Below, piece after piece: positions 23,701 to 35,973 of a stretch of 64,000 bases of DNA (the first letter of the stretch is position 1; every line of letters begins with the position of its first letter). The stretch covers positions 9,289,752-9,353,751 of the forward strand of contig JAGGNK010013558.1 in assembly GCA_017590115.1 (NCBI GenBank). Reading direction: 5' to 3'. The notes beneath the pieces were generated by a model. That model searched no databases and had not been told where the DNA came from. It saw nothing but the letters and a program-made list of their open reading frames with translations. The stretch is from Montifringilla adamsi (Eukaryota; Chordata; Aves; Passeriformes; Passeridae). Made by a program: the position numbers and the translations under genes.

Positions 23701-24405
23701 CTGGCTGTGTCCAAATGAGCAACAAGGACACAACCAACAAAAAATGTTATGGGTCTGGCACTACACTGTTCAGAAAAACTGACACATTTCTTTAAAACTG
23801 TGTAGAAAAGCACTGTCCTTGCAAACACACCAGTCACTTTTGGCCTCTGGAGTTTTAAAGTTTTAAAGGATGAAATTAACTCAGGGCAATATTGTTGGTT
23901 GGCTCTCATGGTACTTTAAATGCAAAAGCCTCAAAATAATGTTCACAGTGTTGGTTGGTACAGTAATGCCAAGCAGAGTAAAAAGGTTTTACATTGAGGA
24001 AGGAATGTCTGCAAATAGGTTCCTGTTCAACAAGTCTCCTCTCCCGCAAATGTATTTTTCACTCCTCAGTTCATGATTGGGCAGAGGGAGGCTGTTATGT
24101 ACAGCTGGCATTATGCCAGGTGGTCCTGGGCAGGTACCACAGACTCAGACCTCGCTGGTCTCTCTCTGAGCAGCTGTTGGCAGCTGCTTTGCCTCTCAGA
24201 ATCACCTGTAAAGCTCTTTCATCTCAGTTCATGCCTTTATTGGCACTGAAGACAGCGGTGGTCCAGTTGCATCACTGGGGGTGAAGCAGCAGCTCAGATA
24301 ACTGAGGGCCCTGTGGGTCTGCAAAATCTGATGGTGATGAGACTAGAAGAGATTAACTTGATTTCCCTGCTTTAGTTTCATTTTGAGATCTAGCAATGAG
24401 TGGAT
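20742..24405. other. Non-coding AT-rich sequence with T-rich and G/T-rich tracts
   Basis: No gene seen; frames are under 100 codons. G/T-rich low complexity lies at 21,994-22,026 and a T run at about 23,559-23,570. A MEF2-like CTATAAATAA is near 22,769. GC-richer DNA at 24,070-24,310 has no recognisable content. Confidence 0.6.
21706..21737. repeat. T-rich tract with T17
   Basis: Thirty-two bases of T interrupted by two C, ending in 17 T. The opposite strand would be an A-rich tail-like end of something to the left, but no element is recognised there. Confidence 0.9.
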
Positions 24406-24442
24406 GGGGGAGGGAGGTTGGGGTGTGGTTATGGGCAGGGGG
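24406..24442 (+). other. Candidate G-quadruplex cluster
   Basis: Five G runs of at least three: 24,406-24,410, 24,412-24,414, 24,420-24,423, 24,433-24,435 and 24,438-24,442. The loops are 1, 5, 9 and 2 bases. Four consecutive tracts with loops of 5, 9 and 2, or 1, 5 and 9, satisfy relaxed but not the strict 1-7 rule. No promoter or transcription start is visible nearby. Confidence 0.5.
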
Positions 24443-27222
24443 AGATCACCTTGTTACCTGGTTATATTATATGTATGATATATATATTTCCAAGTGGCAG
24501 GACACATGGAACCAGGCAGGGCTGGGTTTATAGCACAGAAAGCCCAGTAGCTGCATAGCCATGTAATACTTAACTGTAATTAATTGGAACTTGAAATAGT
24601 GAATAAAAATAATCTGAGAGAAAAATTTTAAGTATAAAACCATTTATGTGTCTCTATAGTTTACAGCAACATATGAAATCCACAGCTGTATGCAATATTT
24701 TAGTGATAATGTTCTTTTAGAACAGAATAATATATTGCTGTGGAATTATATTATCAAAATGCAAGACTTTTGAAAGGAAACAGTCCCTTTTGTTTAAAAG
24801 ATGAGTAAATACCTACACAAACTGTCATGATGTACAACCTATAAACCTGGAATAAACAATTATCCTTACAGGGGTATTTTAGCACCTTCATTTTTCTACT
24901 AACAGACATGAACATAGTAAATTATGAAGAGGATGAATGATGAGAAAAGGGGAGGAAACTGAAAATACTAAAACATGTTTTCTTTTTTCTCCCCTAGGTA
25001 GTAATGAGAAATCTAGTACGTAGTGAGAAATGGGAGACACTGTAGTCACATAATCAAGGTTCACAAGTCGTGAGCAAACATTTCAAACACATTGATAGAA
25101 ACCTTTTTTTTTTTCCTTCTGAGTTCTGCAGGGTCTCAGCCTACACAATTTTTAGGGTGGTTTTTGACATTCTGGGGCACTGCTGCTTGTCATCCTGCAC
25201 GTCTCTGTGGGAGCAGAAGGGATGGGGGACACTGGACCTTCTAGGCTTGTGGCAGCTGCTCTCCCCAACACAAGTGAGCATGCAAGGGGTGAGGAGGGAC
25301 CAGTGAGGAGTCTGCACAATGGGAGCTCCCTCCCAAGGTGGCAAAACCCTTTCAGAGCTGCCTGTGACCTGCAGGGGACACTCGGTGACATCCTGCCTGT
25401 CCGGGTGCTCTGTGGTGGCAGGTGACAGGGCTCAGGCTGGGACCCACATGGGGACTGTGTGTGGTTCAGGCTCCAAACTCTCCAGACCAACTCTGTGGTG
25501 TGTACCCACACACTCAAACTTAGCTGCAGTTGGAAACTTGTGTTAGTTCATGCCCTCCTATTTGTCCTGAGAGATTCACTGCAATGTATCCTACATTAAG
25601 ATTTTCAGCTAAATAATGTTGATAAATACTGTTGGAATTGGTTCAGGGGCAGAATTGGTTGAGCAGTGAACAGTGAAAAGAGAGTCCTGTGCCTTGAACC
25701 GTGAGGGATAAAACTAAATCAGAGCAATCCCTCAGGTCCCCAGGATGTGAATGGAATTGCAGAAGTAGCAAAACAATATTTTTCAATGTAATTATTTTAT
25801 TTACTTCCAGAGAACAGATTTCTAAACAGAAATGAATTTAGAACAAAAAAAAAATTCTTTCTATGGAAGCAGAGCTGTATTTTAACTTCCAAGAAAGGCA
25901 GACATATACTAGTGTTGTGGAAACATAAAGGCTACTTCTATAAAACTAACTACCACATGAGTATGTAATCTTTGAAGGCTGCATTTACTTTGATTAAAGA
26001 ACAAATTATGCACATCCATAATTTTATTTAATGCAGTTTTGATTACTTTGGGTCATTTATCTTTGGCAATAAGGGTGAAGTTGATCAGCAAAGCCAAGAA
26101 ACAACAGGTTTTTCAGTTTGATCAGCATGAAAGCTTTATTATGGGAAACAGATTTTAAAACGACTCCAGGAGGTGGGAGTAATCTGGAGTAATTGCACAA
26201 GTTAAACTGTGATTTCAGAAGGTTCAGGCAAACCAAAGGGGCAAAAGTATTTTATTGTTGCAGATTATGTTGCAGTTTTGTTCTTGTAATACAGAACTGG
26301 AAAGAAACAGTTCCTCCTCATCTGAATAACTGTGTATTCTCTGAAAAAGCTCTGCTTTTATATTGCAATGTATTAGTTAACAAAAGCAATGATGCAAAAA
26401 CAGAGTATATTAATGCAGCCAGATAATTTCTTATTGTGTACAGCTGTACGGGAAACAAACACAAAGTTAATGTTTAAATTTATCAGATATTTTCCATTAA
26501 CTCTGTATTTAACAAATTATCAGCTACTGTGTGTAATATCCAATCTCCAGAAGTCTTAATGATCATGGATGTGCACAGTAAGAGATTAGCATAAAATTAG
26601 CTCTGATGCAGCTATTAAAGAATCTCAAAAGATTGTGATATCCTGGTACATAAATTGGGCTGCAGAATATATCTGAGCTTTGTCAAAACCCCCAGGCTAG
26701 CTGAGTTCAAAAATACTTCTTTTCCCCTGGGGTGCAGTCCCTATGCTCCTTCCCCCTGTTTATTACTTTGTACTAATCTTCAAATTCACAGAATAATTTA
26801 TAAAGCTGTAGGGGACCTGCTTCCAGCTGATGCATCTGTTAGGATCAAACCTGAGAAAGGAGGCAAGTTGCTGAGTGAGTCTTGGGCTTCTAAGTGTTTT
26901 CATTTCCATATTTGCTTTTTTAGCACAATGCTTGGGGTGGGGGTTGGGGGGTGTCCTTGTTTTTTTGGGGGTTTTGTTGTTGTTGTGTTTGGGTTTTTTT
27001 AAACTTTCTGAAGTTTGCACTCTAGGAAGGGTGCAGCCATCTCACTGTATATCGTGTCAGGGTGTCTATATTATGGCTTCACATTGTCTGGCACTTACTG
27101 TAAATCAGTCCTTTTAATTATATTGTGATCATGTCCCATTTCCAGTCATTTTCTTCAACCCTGCTCTTCTCAGAGGGTCAAACTGAATTGCAGCTTTTTA
27201 CCCTATTTCATTTCTCTACTGA
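24443..27222. other. Non-coding sequence with TA-rich, GC-richer and G/T-rich patches
   Basis: TA-rich at 24,463-24,488. GC-richer DNA at 25,180-25,520 has overlapping frames on both strands, none with a convincing start or family. A strong acceptor (TTTTCTTTTTTCTCCCCTAG, ending at about 24,998) leads into a 15-codon frame with no donor. The AT-rich block at 26,440-26,640 has an enhancer-like motif texture, unverified. Confidence 0.55.
26934..27000 (+). repeat. G-run cluster followed by G/T-rich low complexity
   Basis: G4 (26,934-26,937), G5 (26,939-26,943), G6 (26,946-26,951) and G5 (26,967-26,971), with loops of 1, 2 and 15 bases, then GTT and GTTT units to 27,000. A quadruplex is possible with one long loop. 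Confidence 0.6.
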
Positions 27223-27639
27223 ATGCTTCAATTTTTAAGATATCTAACAGGACTCTCAGGGAGCCAAACATTTTTAAAAGGATCTTTTAGCCCTGTAGGG
27301 AATATTGTCACTAAAATGAAATATTTCCAACATGAAGCAAACTCTTTAAATATTCTGAAATTAATTCTGAATCTTTTCAACATCAGAATTTGGGATGATG
27401 TGTTTTCTTTCATATTCCTCCTCCATCTCTTCAAACTGGCTCGTTTGTCCCTTTTGGATACAACTTCCTTCTACTTGCAAAGCAATAATTATCCTAATTA
27501 CGCTTCAGCATTTAAAACCATCTTCTGGAAGATGATTTACAAGAATTACATAAGAGATCTATATACAATGACACACTTGCTTGTTTGGCCTGAAGCATTT
27601 TATGTTTTCCAGCTTAATCAGAATTCTTATGATGAGTAG
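27223..27639 (+). other. Unassigned 138-codon ATG frame in AT-rich DNA
   Basis: A true ATG follows immediately after an in-frame TGA at 27,220, and the frame stays open for 138 codons to the stop before 27,640. The DNA is AT-rich, where stops should be frequent, so the length is notable. The product is hydrophobic in the middle (VFSFIFLLHLFKLARLSLL, around residues 60-78) and aromatic-rich towards the end, with Lys/Asn/Ile richness as expected of translated AT-rich DNA. No domain is recognised. The upstream CTTTTTACCCTATTTCATTT resembles a pyrimidine tract, but no AG sits at the right place. Chance remains the leading explanation. Confidence 0.15.
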
Positions 27640-29840
27640 AGAAGTTCTAATGAGTTTCTGCATGAGTTTGTGCCTGAAGATGCTTTCAAAATTGTACTTT
27701 TTTCTCTCTGAACAGCTGAAGTAGTAAAGCATTGCTTTATTACTGTGACTTGCTCTAAGGTGTTGTGACTATTTGAGTTCACAGTTTCCACCAGTGTGTG
27801 CAACAGTTTCCACTAGCTGAAAAGGTAAAAATGAGCACGGACTGAGTGGAAGCTAAAAATAGTATCAAGAACAACAGGCAGATTAGTACACTCGTGTGAC
27901 CCAACATGTGATTCTTGTTCAAAGTGGAAAATTTAAAGAAAACATGAATACAAGATAATCTTCAAAAACACTGAAGGTTTTCTACCTCTGCTTTTGGTAT
28001 CTCACAGCTGAAGCTTGGGACATAAATTTGATCCTCTGGGTGGTGGTAGGGGAAACAAGAGTGGATTTTTTTTTTTTAATGAGGACCCTGTGGCAGCATT
28101 TGGTTCTTCTGCCTATTTATTTATCAGATACAGTTATCAGATCAGCTGAAAATGAGTGGTGGGGCAAGATATGGCAGTAATTTGATTATGTCCATTTGGA
28201 GTTTTGCAGTCCTACCCAAGGTTTATCTCAACTTTGTTCTGCATTGTTATTTTGAAAAGTTGGCCATTGACACACAGACAACATGCATATTAAACTGATA
28301 TTGCAAGATAACACAGCAATGAGAGTCATGATTCAGTGAGCTTGAATCCATCCTGAAAAGCCCACAGGAACATGACAATATGGCTGATGGTTAAAATTAG
28401 CAGCCTGGTTCAAAAAACTCCCATTACAGATAGAACGCTTTCAGAGGAAAATGTGTTCTAAGTAATTTTCTAAGCTTCCAAACTATAATCCCTATAACAT
28501 TTCTGAGGTGCAGTGCTTGCTTACAGTGCAGTCTAAAAACACAATCTTCAAAAGCTGGTTTTTCTTCGCTCTTCAGAATTCTCACAGGAAAATTGAGAAT
28601 TTATTCCAATCCCATTTGGCTTACTACATCTCTATATACACTACTAAAAGTGTGAAGTATCAACATAGAGAGGTTTAATATACATTTAAAATTGGTTGTA
28701 GAATCATCCAGGAGCTTTGCTTCTTGTAACTTTTGCATCTGCCTCTAAAATAGTAATGGGAATGTGGTTCAGTACAGAAAATCTCGTGGCTTCTTGGGGT
28801 AAAACTGTTATAGCAGAAATGCTGGTAATGAAGAGGAAAGTAATTGAGTCATCCACCATAACATATTCTACTTTCAAAATGTTGAGGTATGATGATGCAG
28901 TCTTGTCCTAGACAACATTTAAGTGTTTTCTGGGGATGAGACAGGCTGTGCCAAGCTGTTCTATTAAGTGAGATTCGCTGCTCAATGTATGTGTTACTGC
29001 TAACACAGGGAATGACTTATAAAAAAATAAATGATTGACTGATGTTTTCTTAAAATATAACATCAAATATTAAAACTTTCTTGCAGGGCAGGTTTTTTGA
29101 ACAGACATTTCAAGTGAATTTATGAAACTACAAAAATGCTTCAGCTGCTGACCAAGCAACTGGAAAGGTTCACCTATGCTTCCGTGTTGGTTCAGATCCC
29201 ATTATTCCTATGATCTTAAGTTATGGGATAGGGACACTTGAGAAACGTCAGTGTGGTAAAATTGGGGTATTGACTGAATTCTACTGCTGGATATGACATT
29301 ACTATCTACACCAGACAAGAATTATATTAGTACTTCTCTAATTATATTACTGTCTTTTAATAAAAGTCTGCAAAGTAATTGTGGTGTAAATGACCATACA
29401 GATTTCATGGATCTGGACTTCATTTGGACTCACATCTCATGTTTTGAGAGGCAAAACGTAAAAGGAGTACTTCTGTCTATATGCATACTAATGAACACTA
29501 AATTGTTTTGGGAAAGAATTAGGTCTTCTGATTATTGTGCAATGTTGTTCAAGTCAAATATGACCTCAGAAGCTTAGCAACCAAATTATTTTCCAATTAC
29601 TTGCTCTTTAGCCTGCTTTGATGTTAATGCATAATATTTTCCTAGGTGGGTCAAAGTTTCTTGTGTTGTGGGAAAAATGGGCAAAAAGTAATTAATTTTC
29701 AGATTATGCTTTTATTTGGGAATATGAAGACTGAAGCAGATTGCATGGCTTAAAGCTACTGGTCAGCATAATAGAAAGTGAAATGTGACATTGACCAAGG
29801 CAAAGTTTTGCACATTAAAGTAGTTTCAACTGCTTGTAGA

Positions 29841-29868
29841 GATTACAGGCATGTAATTACCTGTAATC
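29841..29868. repeat. Perfect 9-bp inverted repeat
   Basis: GATTACAGG at 29,841-29,849 and CCTGTAATC at 29,860-29,868 are exact reverse complements separated by ten bases (CATGTAATTA). The centre contains a further GTAATTAC palindrome. It could be a paired binding site or chance. Confidence 0.85.
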
Positions 29869-31241
29869 ACTCGGGGGAAGAAAATGCCTCGTGGAAAGGT
29901 TAAATAGATGTATCTTTGAAGCAGAACATGGTGGTCAGGAAAGTTCATAATGTTGGATAAACCTAGAGAATGGGGGTTTGAAAAATAAATCTGAAAATAC
30001 TGCAGCTCTGTATTTGGAATCAATTGTCTACCACAGTTTAAAATCTTGTATTCAGTTCTGATGAGCTATTCTAAAAATGATGTTGTAAAGAAGATAAGGA
30101 TTGGTGGATTGATATTCACTGCTGTAGCATATCATTGTATCATAAAGCTTAGCAGGATTCAAGAAAGGATTAAACGTTTCCTCTAAAAATGAGAACACCC
30201 ATGTTTATGAAAAATAGGGTAAAAATTTGTTGGAAATATGAAGGGCTGGGAAGTCAGATACTGACTGGAAGTAAACAGAAAACAATTTCTGTTAGGACAG
30301 TTTTCTGGTTGGAGGGTTTCCCTTGCATTTGCTGGAGCTGCGTGCTGGGAAGTAGCATTGTACACAAAATACAAGTGGTTTAGCATAGCACGGGGGCTCT
30401 GTAGCTCTCTCTATGTATGAGAGATGTACATGTGTGACAGAATTCTTTGTGACGAAAAATACACTACCCTGGCTGCAGATGTTACATGTTTACATTTTAA
30501 AAACAGCCAAATGGAAGCCTGAATTCTTCCTGGAAGAGATTATCCAAGGAATTCATGAAGGAACTCCGATTTCCCAGTGGATTTTGAGGTCTCTTGCTGA
30601 GGGTGTCAGTGTTACTAGTGCTACAGCTGGACATAAACTTTAGCAAACAAAATTCAACAAAAAATAGTGTCAGCATGAAATCACATAGTCCAGATACTAG
30701 TGAGATTTTTTTTTTAATTGCATCTTTCATTTCTGTAAAGTTTTCCAGAACATCTTTCCCCTTGTTCTGTGTTTTGCCACTATTTTTATTTTTTGTTTAA
30801 GTGTTTATACAATATGTGGGATTTTTAGTTCAGCAGCAAAACTTTAGCTGCATATGGCTACTAAAGGTAGGGAAAAAAATGGCACCCCAGTGAACAGACT
30901 ATTTCTGCTGGAGACTGTGTGCACTCATTAATTACTGAGCCTCCAAGAGAGAGTGGAGATACTTTATTTGCATGCACTTTTCCTGTTTTCTTTCTGTGAC
31001 AAACTACCTGCATTAAAAATTTTATCACTTAGCATTGCATATGAAGGGAGTGTGATTGCCTAAATCATATTTCATAGTGGTTTTGTTCACCATACTCATT
31101 CTAATTCAGTGAAACGCTGGTTTTGCTGAATTAGCTTTCCTGGAAACAATAAGTAATACTCCCTGTCAATCACCTGGCAGGAGGTGTTTCCAAGATTGCT
31201 GATTAAGCAACACATGGAACTAGAGCCTTTAGGAATCACTT

Positions 31242-31280
31242 AAAAAAAAAAAAAAAACAAAACCCACAAACCCCAAACAA
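31242..31280. repeat. A16 run leading into A/C-rich tract
   Basis: Sixteen A (31,242-31,257) followed by CAAAACCCACAAACCCC-type sequence. The same texture as the tracts at 2,889 and 47,821. Confidence 0.85.
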
Positions 31281-32518
31281 CTCAGTAAGAACAGTTTATG
31301 AAAATTATTTTGGTGGGTTTGGGGACCTGAAGCGTGAACACCATGGATAGTAATGCTTGAAAGCATAAGAGAAATAAGATTGGAATGGAGAGAGTAAATT
31401 TAATTTTTTCTCTTCAATTTACTCTTGCCTTGTACAAGTCTTTTTGAGTCAAAAGTTGAAGTTTCTCATTTCCTGTAGAAACTGTTATGGATTTATGTTG
31501 CTGCTTTTTTCTATTAACAATATTGTCACTTTTCTGGAAGTCTGTCAGCATCCTGATAACATCACAGGTTGTTGCCCTACCAGAAATCAATGATGCAGAA
31601 TTTTTGTAACTTATTTTATTACATGCAAATATACAAGCTATGGAAAAAGAGGCAGCTTCAAATGCTACATGGACACTCTGTATCCAGCTCCCAGGAATTG
31701 CTTCTAAATATAGAGCATAACAGCGAGAAAACTTCTGTATCTACCACCAATTTTATATTAATAATAATAATTAACAGAGAACCAAGCAAGTAAATAATAC
31801 CAGCCATTTGTCCTTGTAGAAGCTAAACACTGTCAGAGAACTCGTTGACCTGTGCATAATTGCACATTTTTAATCCCTTAAGACCGAGATTATGTTCAAT
31901 GTGATATTAAATAAGGACAGCTGTATGGAGCCCTACTAGAAAATTGCATCTAAATTATTCAGTATTGTAGCCATGCTTATCTTCTTTCAAAGAGACAGGT
32001 AAGATCCTGATTATACAAATTTCTTAGTGCTTTGTGCCATCTACCTTTACCTCTTTACCTTTAAAACCCATCCTCATGTTTTTGTGTTGCCCTCAAATTA
32101 CTCTCAGACATAAACCCACACTAAAGTGTTTTATCAGTCATATTTTGTCTCTGTGCTATTGCTGCTCAAACAGTTTGAAGTGCTGCTCAGTGTTGGCAAG
32201 GGTCTCCAATCAAGAAAGCAGCTGAAGGGAGGCCAAACCAAGAATTCCCAGGGTGGCAGGGAGATCACATCTGTGCCAGGAGCAGGGACAGGGCTCTCCT
32301 TGTGGCAAACTCAGGCTGGTGCTGAAACCACTCAGGGGAAGGCAGAAGTGTAGTTATCACAGTTTGCAGCAGGCAAAGGCCACTGACACACTAAGTGAGA
32401 GACAAAGCCCTTTCCACAATTTCTCCATTGTCAGAAACCAGAAGGGTTTGATTTCATGAGCTGGGCAGCTGGAGCTGACAAGACTGAATTTCTTGAGAAT
32501 AAGTAAGCCAAGAACTTG

Positions 32519-32956
32519 TCATAGTCACAGAATGGTTTGAGTTGGAAGAGACTTTACAGAGAGCCTAGTTCAACCCCCTGTCATGGGCAGAGATGCCTTT
32601 CACTGGAACAGGTTCCTCAAAATCCCATCCCACCTGGTCTTCAACATTTCCAGGGATGGGACAGCCACAATTCCTCTGTGCAATTTGTTCCAGTGCCTTA
32701 CCACCCTCACAGTAAATTGGAATTTCTAATACCTAATCTAAACCTGCCCTCTGTCAATTTAATGTCCCCCAGCTTGCTGGCCACACTCCTTGGGATGGAG
32801 TCCAGGCCACGTTTGGCTCTCTGGCCTTGGGTGCACATTGCCAGGTCACGCTGAACTTCCCATCCACTGCCACCCCGTGTCCTTCTCCTGAGGGCTGCCC
32901 TCAATCCATTCTCTCCCCAGACTGTATCTGGGCTTGGGACTGCCCCAGCCCAGCTG
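32519..32956 (-). mobile_element. CR1 LINE fragment, 3' end, antisense, internally deleted
   Basis: CR1 is the dominant non-LTR retrotransposon of birds, and most copies keep only the 3' end. Read on the + strand this copy is the familiar antisense 3' end: CACAGAATGG, TTTGAGTTGGAAGAGACTTT, CAACCCCCTGTCATGGGCAG, CCAGGGATGGGACAGCCACA, CAGTGCCTTACCACCCTCAC and AATCTAAACCTGCCCTCTGT. On the minus strand, 32,710-32,766 encodes KLTEGRFRLGIRN, matching the conserved carboxyl end of CR1 ORF2. The left end is the true 3' terminus with its ATTCTGTGA-type repeat. At about 32,771 the match jumps to sequence normally further upstream in ORF2 (TTGCTGGCCACACTCC, then CTTCTCCTGAGGGCTGCCCT, then TCAATCCATTCTC), so an internal segment is missing. 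The copy is 5'-truncated at about 32,956, exact edge uncertain. It encodes no functional enzyme. Confidence 0.93.
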
Positions 32957-35364
32957 CATCTATAATGTATATTGCATTGGTGTTTCTTCAGCAGTTTAAT
33001 GCACTGTGCTTTCTCTCAGCATCATGCTGAAGTGGCATATTTTAGAAGTAAAGATACTGGGCTTTTTGAGGCTTGTGAAATTGTATGGTGAGGGCTTTTT
33101 TGAATCCCTGAAGTTTGAAAAATACCAAATTTCTGAAGGTTGTATTTGGACATGTGAAGCTTCTACTAAGGAGAGTCTTTGATATCCAGGAGGATCAGTG
33201 CTGTGGAGCATACCTGTGCTCAGCACAGCTGTACCTGTCTGAGGAGGGGCTTGGTGTCTGTGGTGCTGAGAATCCCTGGGGTTTAAAATGCTCATTTGTC
33301 AAGCACAGTGCAGCAGAGCTCCAGACAATGCAAATGCACGGGCCACAACCCCATCTGCTATTCATTCATGGTGTAATTAATGAGAGTTTGGAAAATTAGC
33401 AGTGTATTACATTTCAGAATTAAATTAATAATGGTGTTTTACCTGTCTATGAAATCAGAGGAAACAAGGAGTATCTCTTGATGAATAAACATCTGAGGCT
33501 TTAATTTTCTGCCCTTCTTACAAAGGTAATGCCTTTTCCAGGTTCAAAATTACAATATCAAATAAGTTGCAATTACTAGAAGTCCAGGCTATTTAAAAAG
33601 TATTCAATTAAATCTTGTAAAACTTTTAGAGTGAACAAGATTTATTTTTAAAAAAAGTTTATATGTAATGACTGCATTGCTTAGTCTTGCACAGGGAGAC
33701 TTACTCTTTCCATAGATCAATCATCTCTTTCTCTGTCCTTGGAGGAGAAGAATAATGGATGCTGTGGGGTTTTTTTTGTGGAAAAATCAGAATGGTTTCT
33801 CACTCCTTGGGTAAAGAAGAGCTGCTGCCAGCTTTGTGATAGATTTGGCCTTAAATGGGTAAGGACCCTTGGCTTTTTATTGGGAACTGAGGGAGCCAAG
33901 AATTAGCCTCCAAACCAGGTCCTGATACTGAGTGATAGATGATTCTGTCTGAAGTGCCTACAGCTTCTCCTATCCTTTCCCTGCAGTGACAGAGAGAACA
34001 TTAATTTTCTGTAAGTGTGTTCCTGCAAATATGACTTTAATATAATTCTCAGATGTTTGACTAAAACCCTATGTCTTCCAATAATTCTCTTCTATAATCC
34101 TGTGTCACTGATGATTGTAGACAGTGACAAATGCCAGACCGTCCCTGATGGTTGTCTCTTGCCTCCAGTTACCTTACTGGTTTGGATAATGTAATATTCT
34201 TTGTTAGGCTGTTCTAAGTTCATTATCCTTCACAGAACAGCAGTACAGGGGCTTGATGGATGGGTGAGTGCACCAGCAGACCCAGAGAGCTGCAAACCAC
34301 CAGGGAAGGAGGGACAGGAGCTGGAGGCAGTGCCCACTGCAGCTGAAAGTACAAATGAACATGTGCTTGTGGCTTAAAAGGCCATGGTTTTCCCCCAAGC
34401 CATTACTTTGCAGAAGCCAATAGTTTGGGGTTTTTTCCCATTCCTTTCCTCTTTGCTTGCTTACTACACAGGTATCTTGGTGTTGCCCTTCTGCTGCAAC
34501 GTAGGCTCCTTTCCTTTACTTCCGCTTCCCATCCCTGAAATCCAAGTCATGAACCCTGGGCCTTTGTAGGCCCATACCCAAAGTTTCCCTTGCATTTCTC
34601 CTCTCTCTTGTTTCAGCCTGTGCTTTGTCTGCCTTTTACTCAGTGTCTGTAGCTGGCAAAGTAAACGTAGAGGAGAGCAGAATTACAGTGAGGAAGTTTA
34701 TCTGCTGTGATTCTACTTTGTTTAGCATCCCTGCTGAAGAAAAAGACTCAGAAGTGCTACATTTGTGGCATGAAATGGTGTCCCAGATACCAAGAGAGTA
34801 CTCACGTAGTCTCTGATTAGTCTCTACCAGTATAATTGAATTGGATTTGCAGGAAATTTTGAAGGTTTTCAGGAATTGTAGCTGGCATTAAATTACTTTG
34901 AACATTAGGGGTACAAGCAAGAGCATCTGACCATTTGCCATTATAAAAAGCCTCTGTAAGCAGTATAGCATCAGAGAGGCACTGCATCGTGAAAAAACAT
35001 TAAGGGGAACAGACTTTCAAATGCAATTGCTACTAATTTCTTAGCTAGTGGGCAGAAAAATCACTGGAACTACATTTCTATGCCATCATACTTAAATTTT
35101 GAAGTCAGCAGCCACTGTGATCTTATTCCTTCAGAGAATTTAATAGTAAATTCTGTTTTGATTTTTGGCCGAAGAAAATGTACTTGAATTAATAAGGAAT
35201 GATGTGCATTTCACTGTCTGTGAAGAGGAAAGAAATGCTGTTTAGTTACTGGCTTGTGAAGATTCGTTGTGTCGCTCTAATTATTGAAATGGTTTTGCTG
35301 TTGACCTCTATAAATCTCTGACTCTTCCGTATGTAGACTGAGGTATCTAAACCAAACTCTGAAA

Positions 35365-35480
35365 GTTGGTTGGGTTTTGAGGTGTTTTCTGGAGGGTTTT
35401 TTGGTTGGTTGCCTGGTTGGTTTGGGGTGGGGTTTTTTGATTGGTTGGTTGGTTTGGTTTGTTGGGTTTTAGTTTCTTTT
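35365..35480. repeat. G/T-rich tract with GGTT units
   Basis: About 115 bases of G and T, including several GGTT repeats and GGGG runs near 35,425-35,432. It is the longest G/T-rich tract in the window. Many GG pairs could allow two-tetrad quadruplexes. Confidence 0.85.
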
Positions 35481-35941
35481 TTAATTTTGAAGAGTATCGC
35501 CTGACTCTGCCGAAGTCCCTTCAACCTGATTTTAAATGGGTATTATCAGAACACCCTTGTTCTTGACTGGGTAGGCTTTTCACATAGCTGTGTGATAAGA
35601 GAGACAAGAGGGGAAGTGTCTTGTCCGGTGGGCCAAAAGACTTGTATGGAAGATAGCAGGAAGAGTTGAGAAGTGGTGTTGCTGAACTCAGGAGTGGCTT
35701 CCTACTGAAATTGCTTTTAGTCTTTGCTGCAGCCTTCTCCAGGGCTGCTTTTTATGCACCTCTCTTTAAACAGCATTAGCTGTGAGAGGGGGGGTTCAGG
35801 CCAATATTGCCACCAAGGGCATGGCTGTGGTGCAAGAACAGGGGATAACAGAATACACAGTGGGCCAGACTCACTCTAAAGTTATTTAAAGCTGAGAATG
35901 GAGTTTATGTTGTTTGCAGACATCTTTTCTGTCAATGGTAA

Positions 35942-35973
35942 TCTCTCTCTCTGTCTCTCTCTTTCCCTTCCTC
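35942..35973. repeat. CT-rich microsatellite
   Basis: TCTCTCTCTCTGTCTCTCTC followed by a pyrimidine-rich tail. A short dinucleotide repeat with one interruption. Confidence 0.9.

Larger units (their letters stand above)
27640..32518. other. Non-coding AT-rich sequence, no gene seen
   Basis: Short frames only, all under 95 codons. It holds a local repeat at 27,781-27,816, an inverted repeat at 29,841-29,868 and an A/C-rich tract at 31,242-31,280. GC rises from about 32,200 towards the CR1 copy. A donor-like AGACAG then GTAAGA near 31,998 follows sequence with stops in all frames. Confidence 0.6.

Noticed and set aside
24970..25050. Exon after the strong acceptor ending at about 24,998
   Set aside because: The only open phase stops after 15 codons and no consensus donor follows.
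25152..25517. 121-codon minus-strand frame
   Set aside because: Non-ATG start in GC-richer DNA, mirrored by + strand frames over the same bases.
32537..32904. Frames across the CR1 copy (105 codons on +, 65 on -)
   Set aside because: They are explained by the retrotransposon. The + frame is antisense and the - frame is the deleted end of ORF2.
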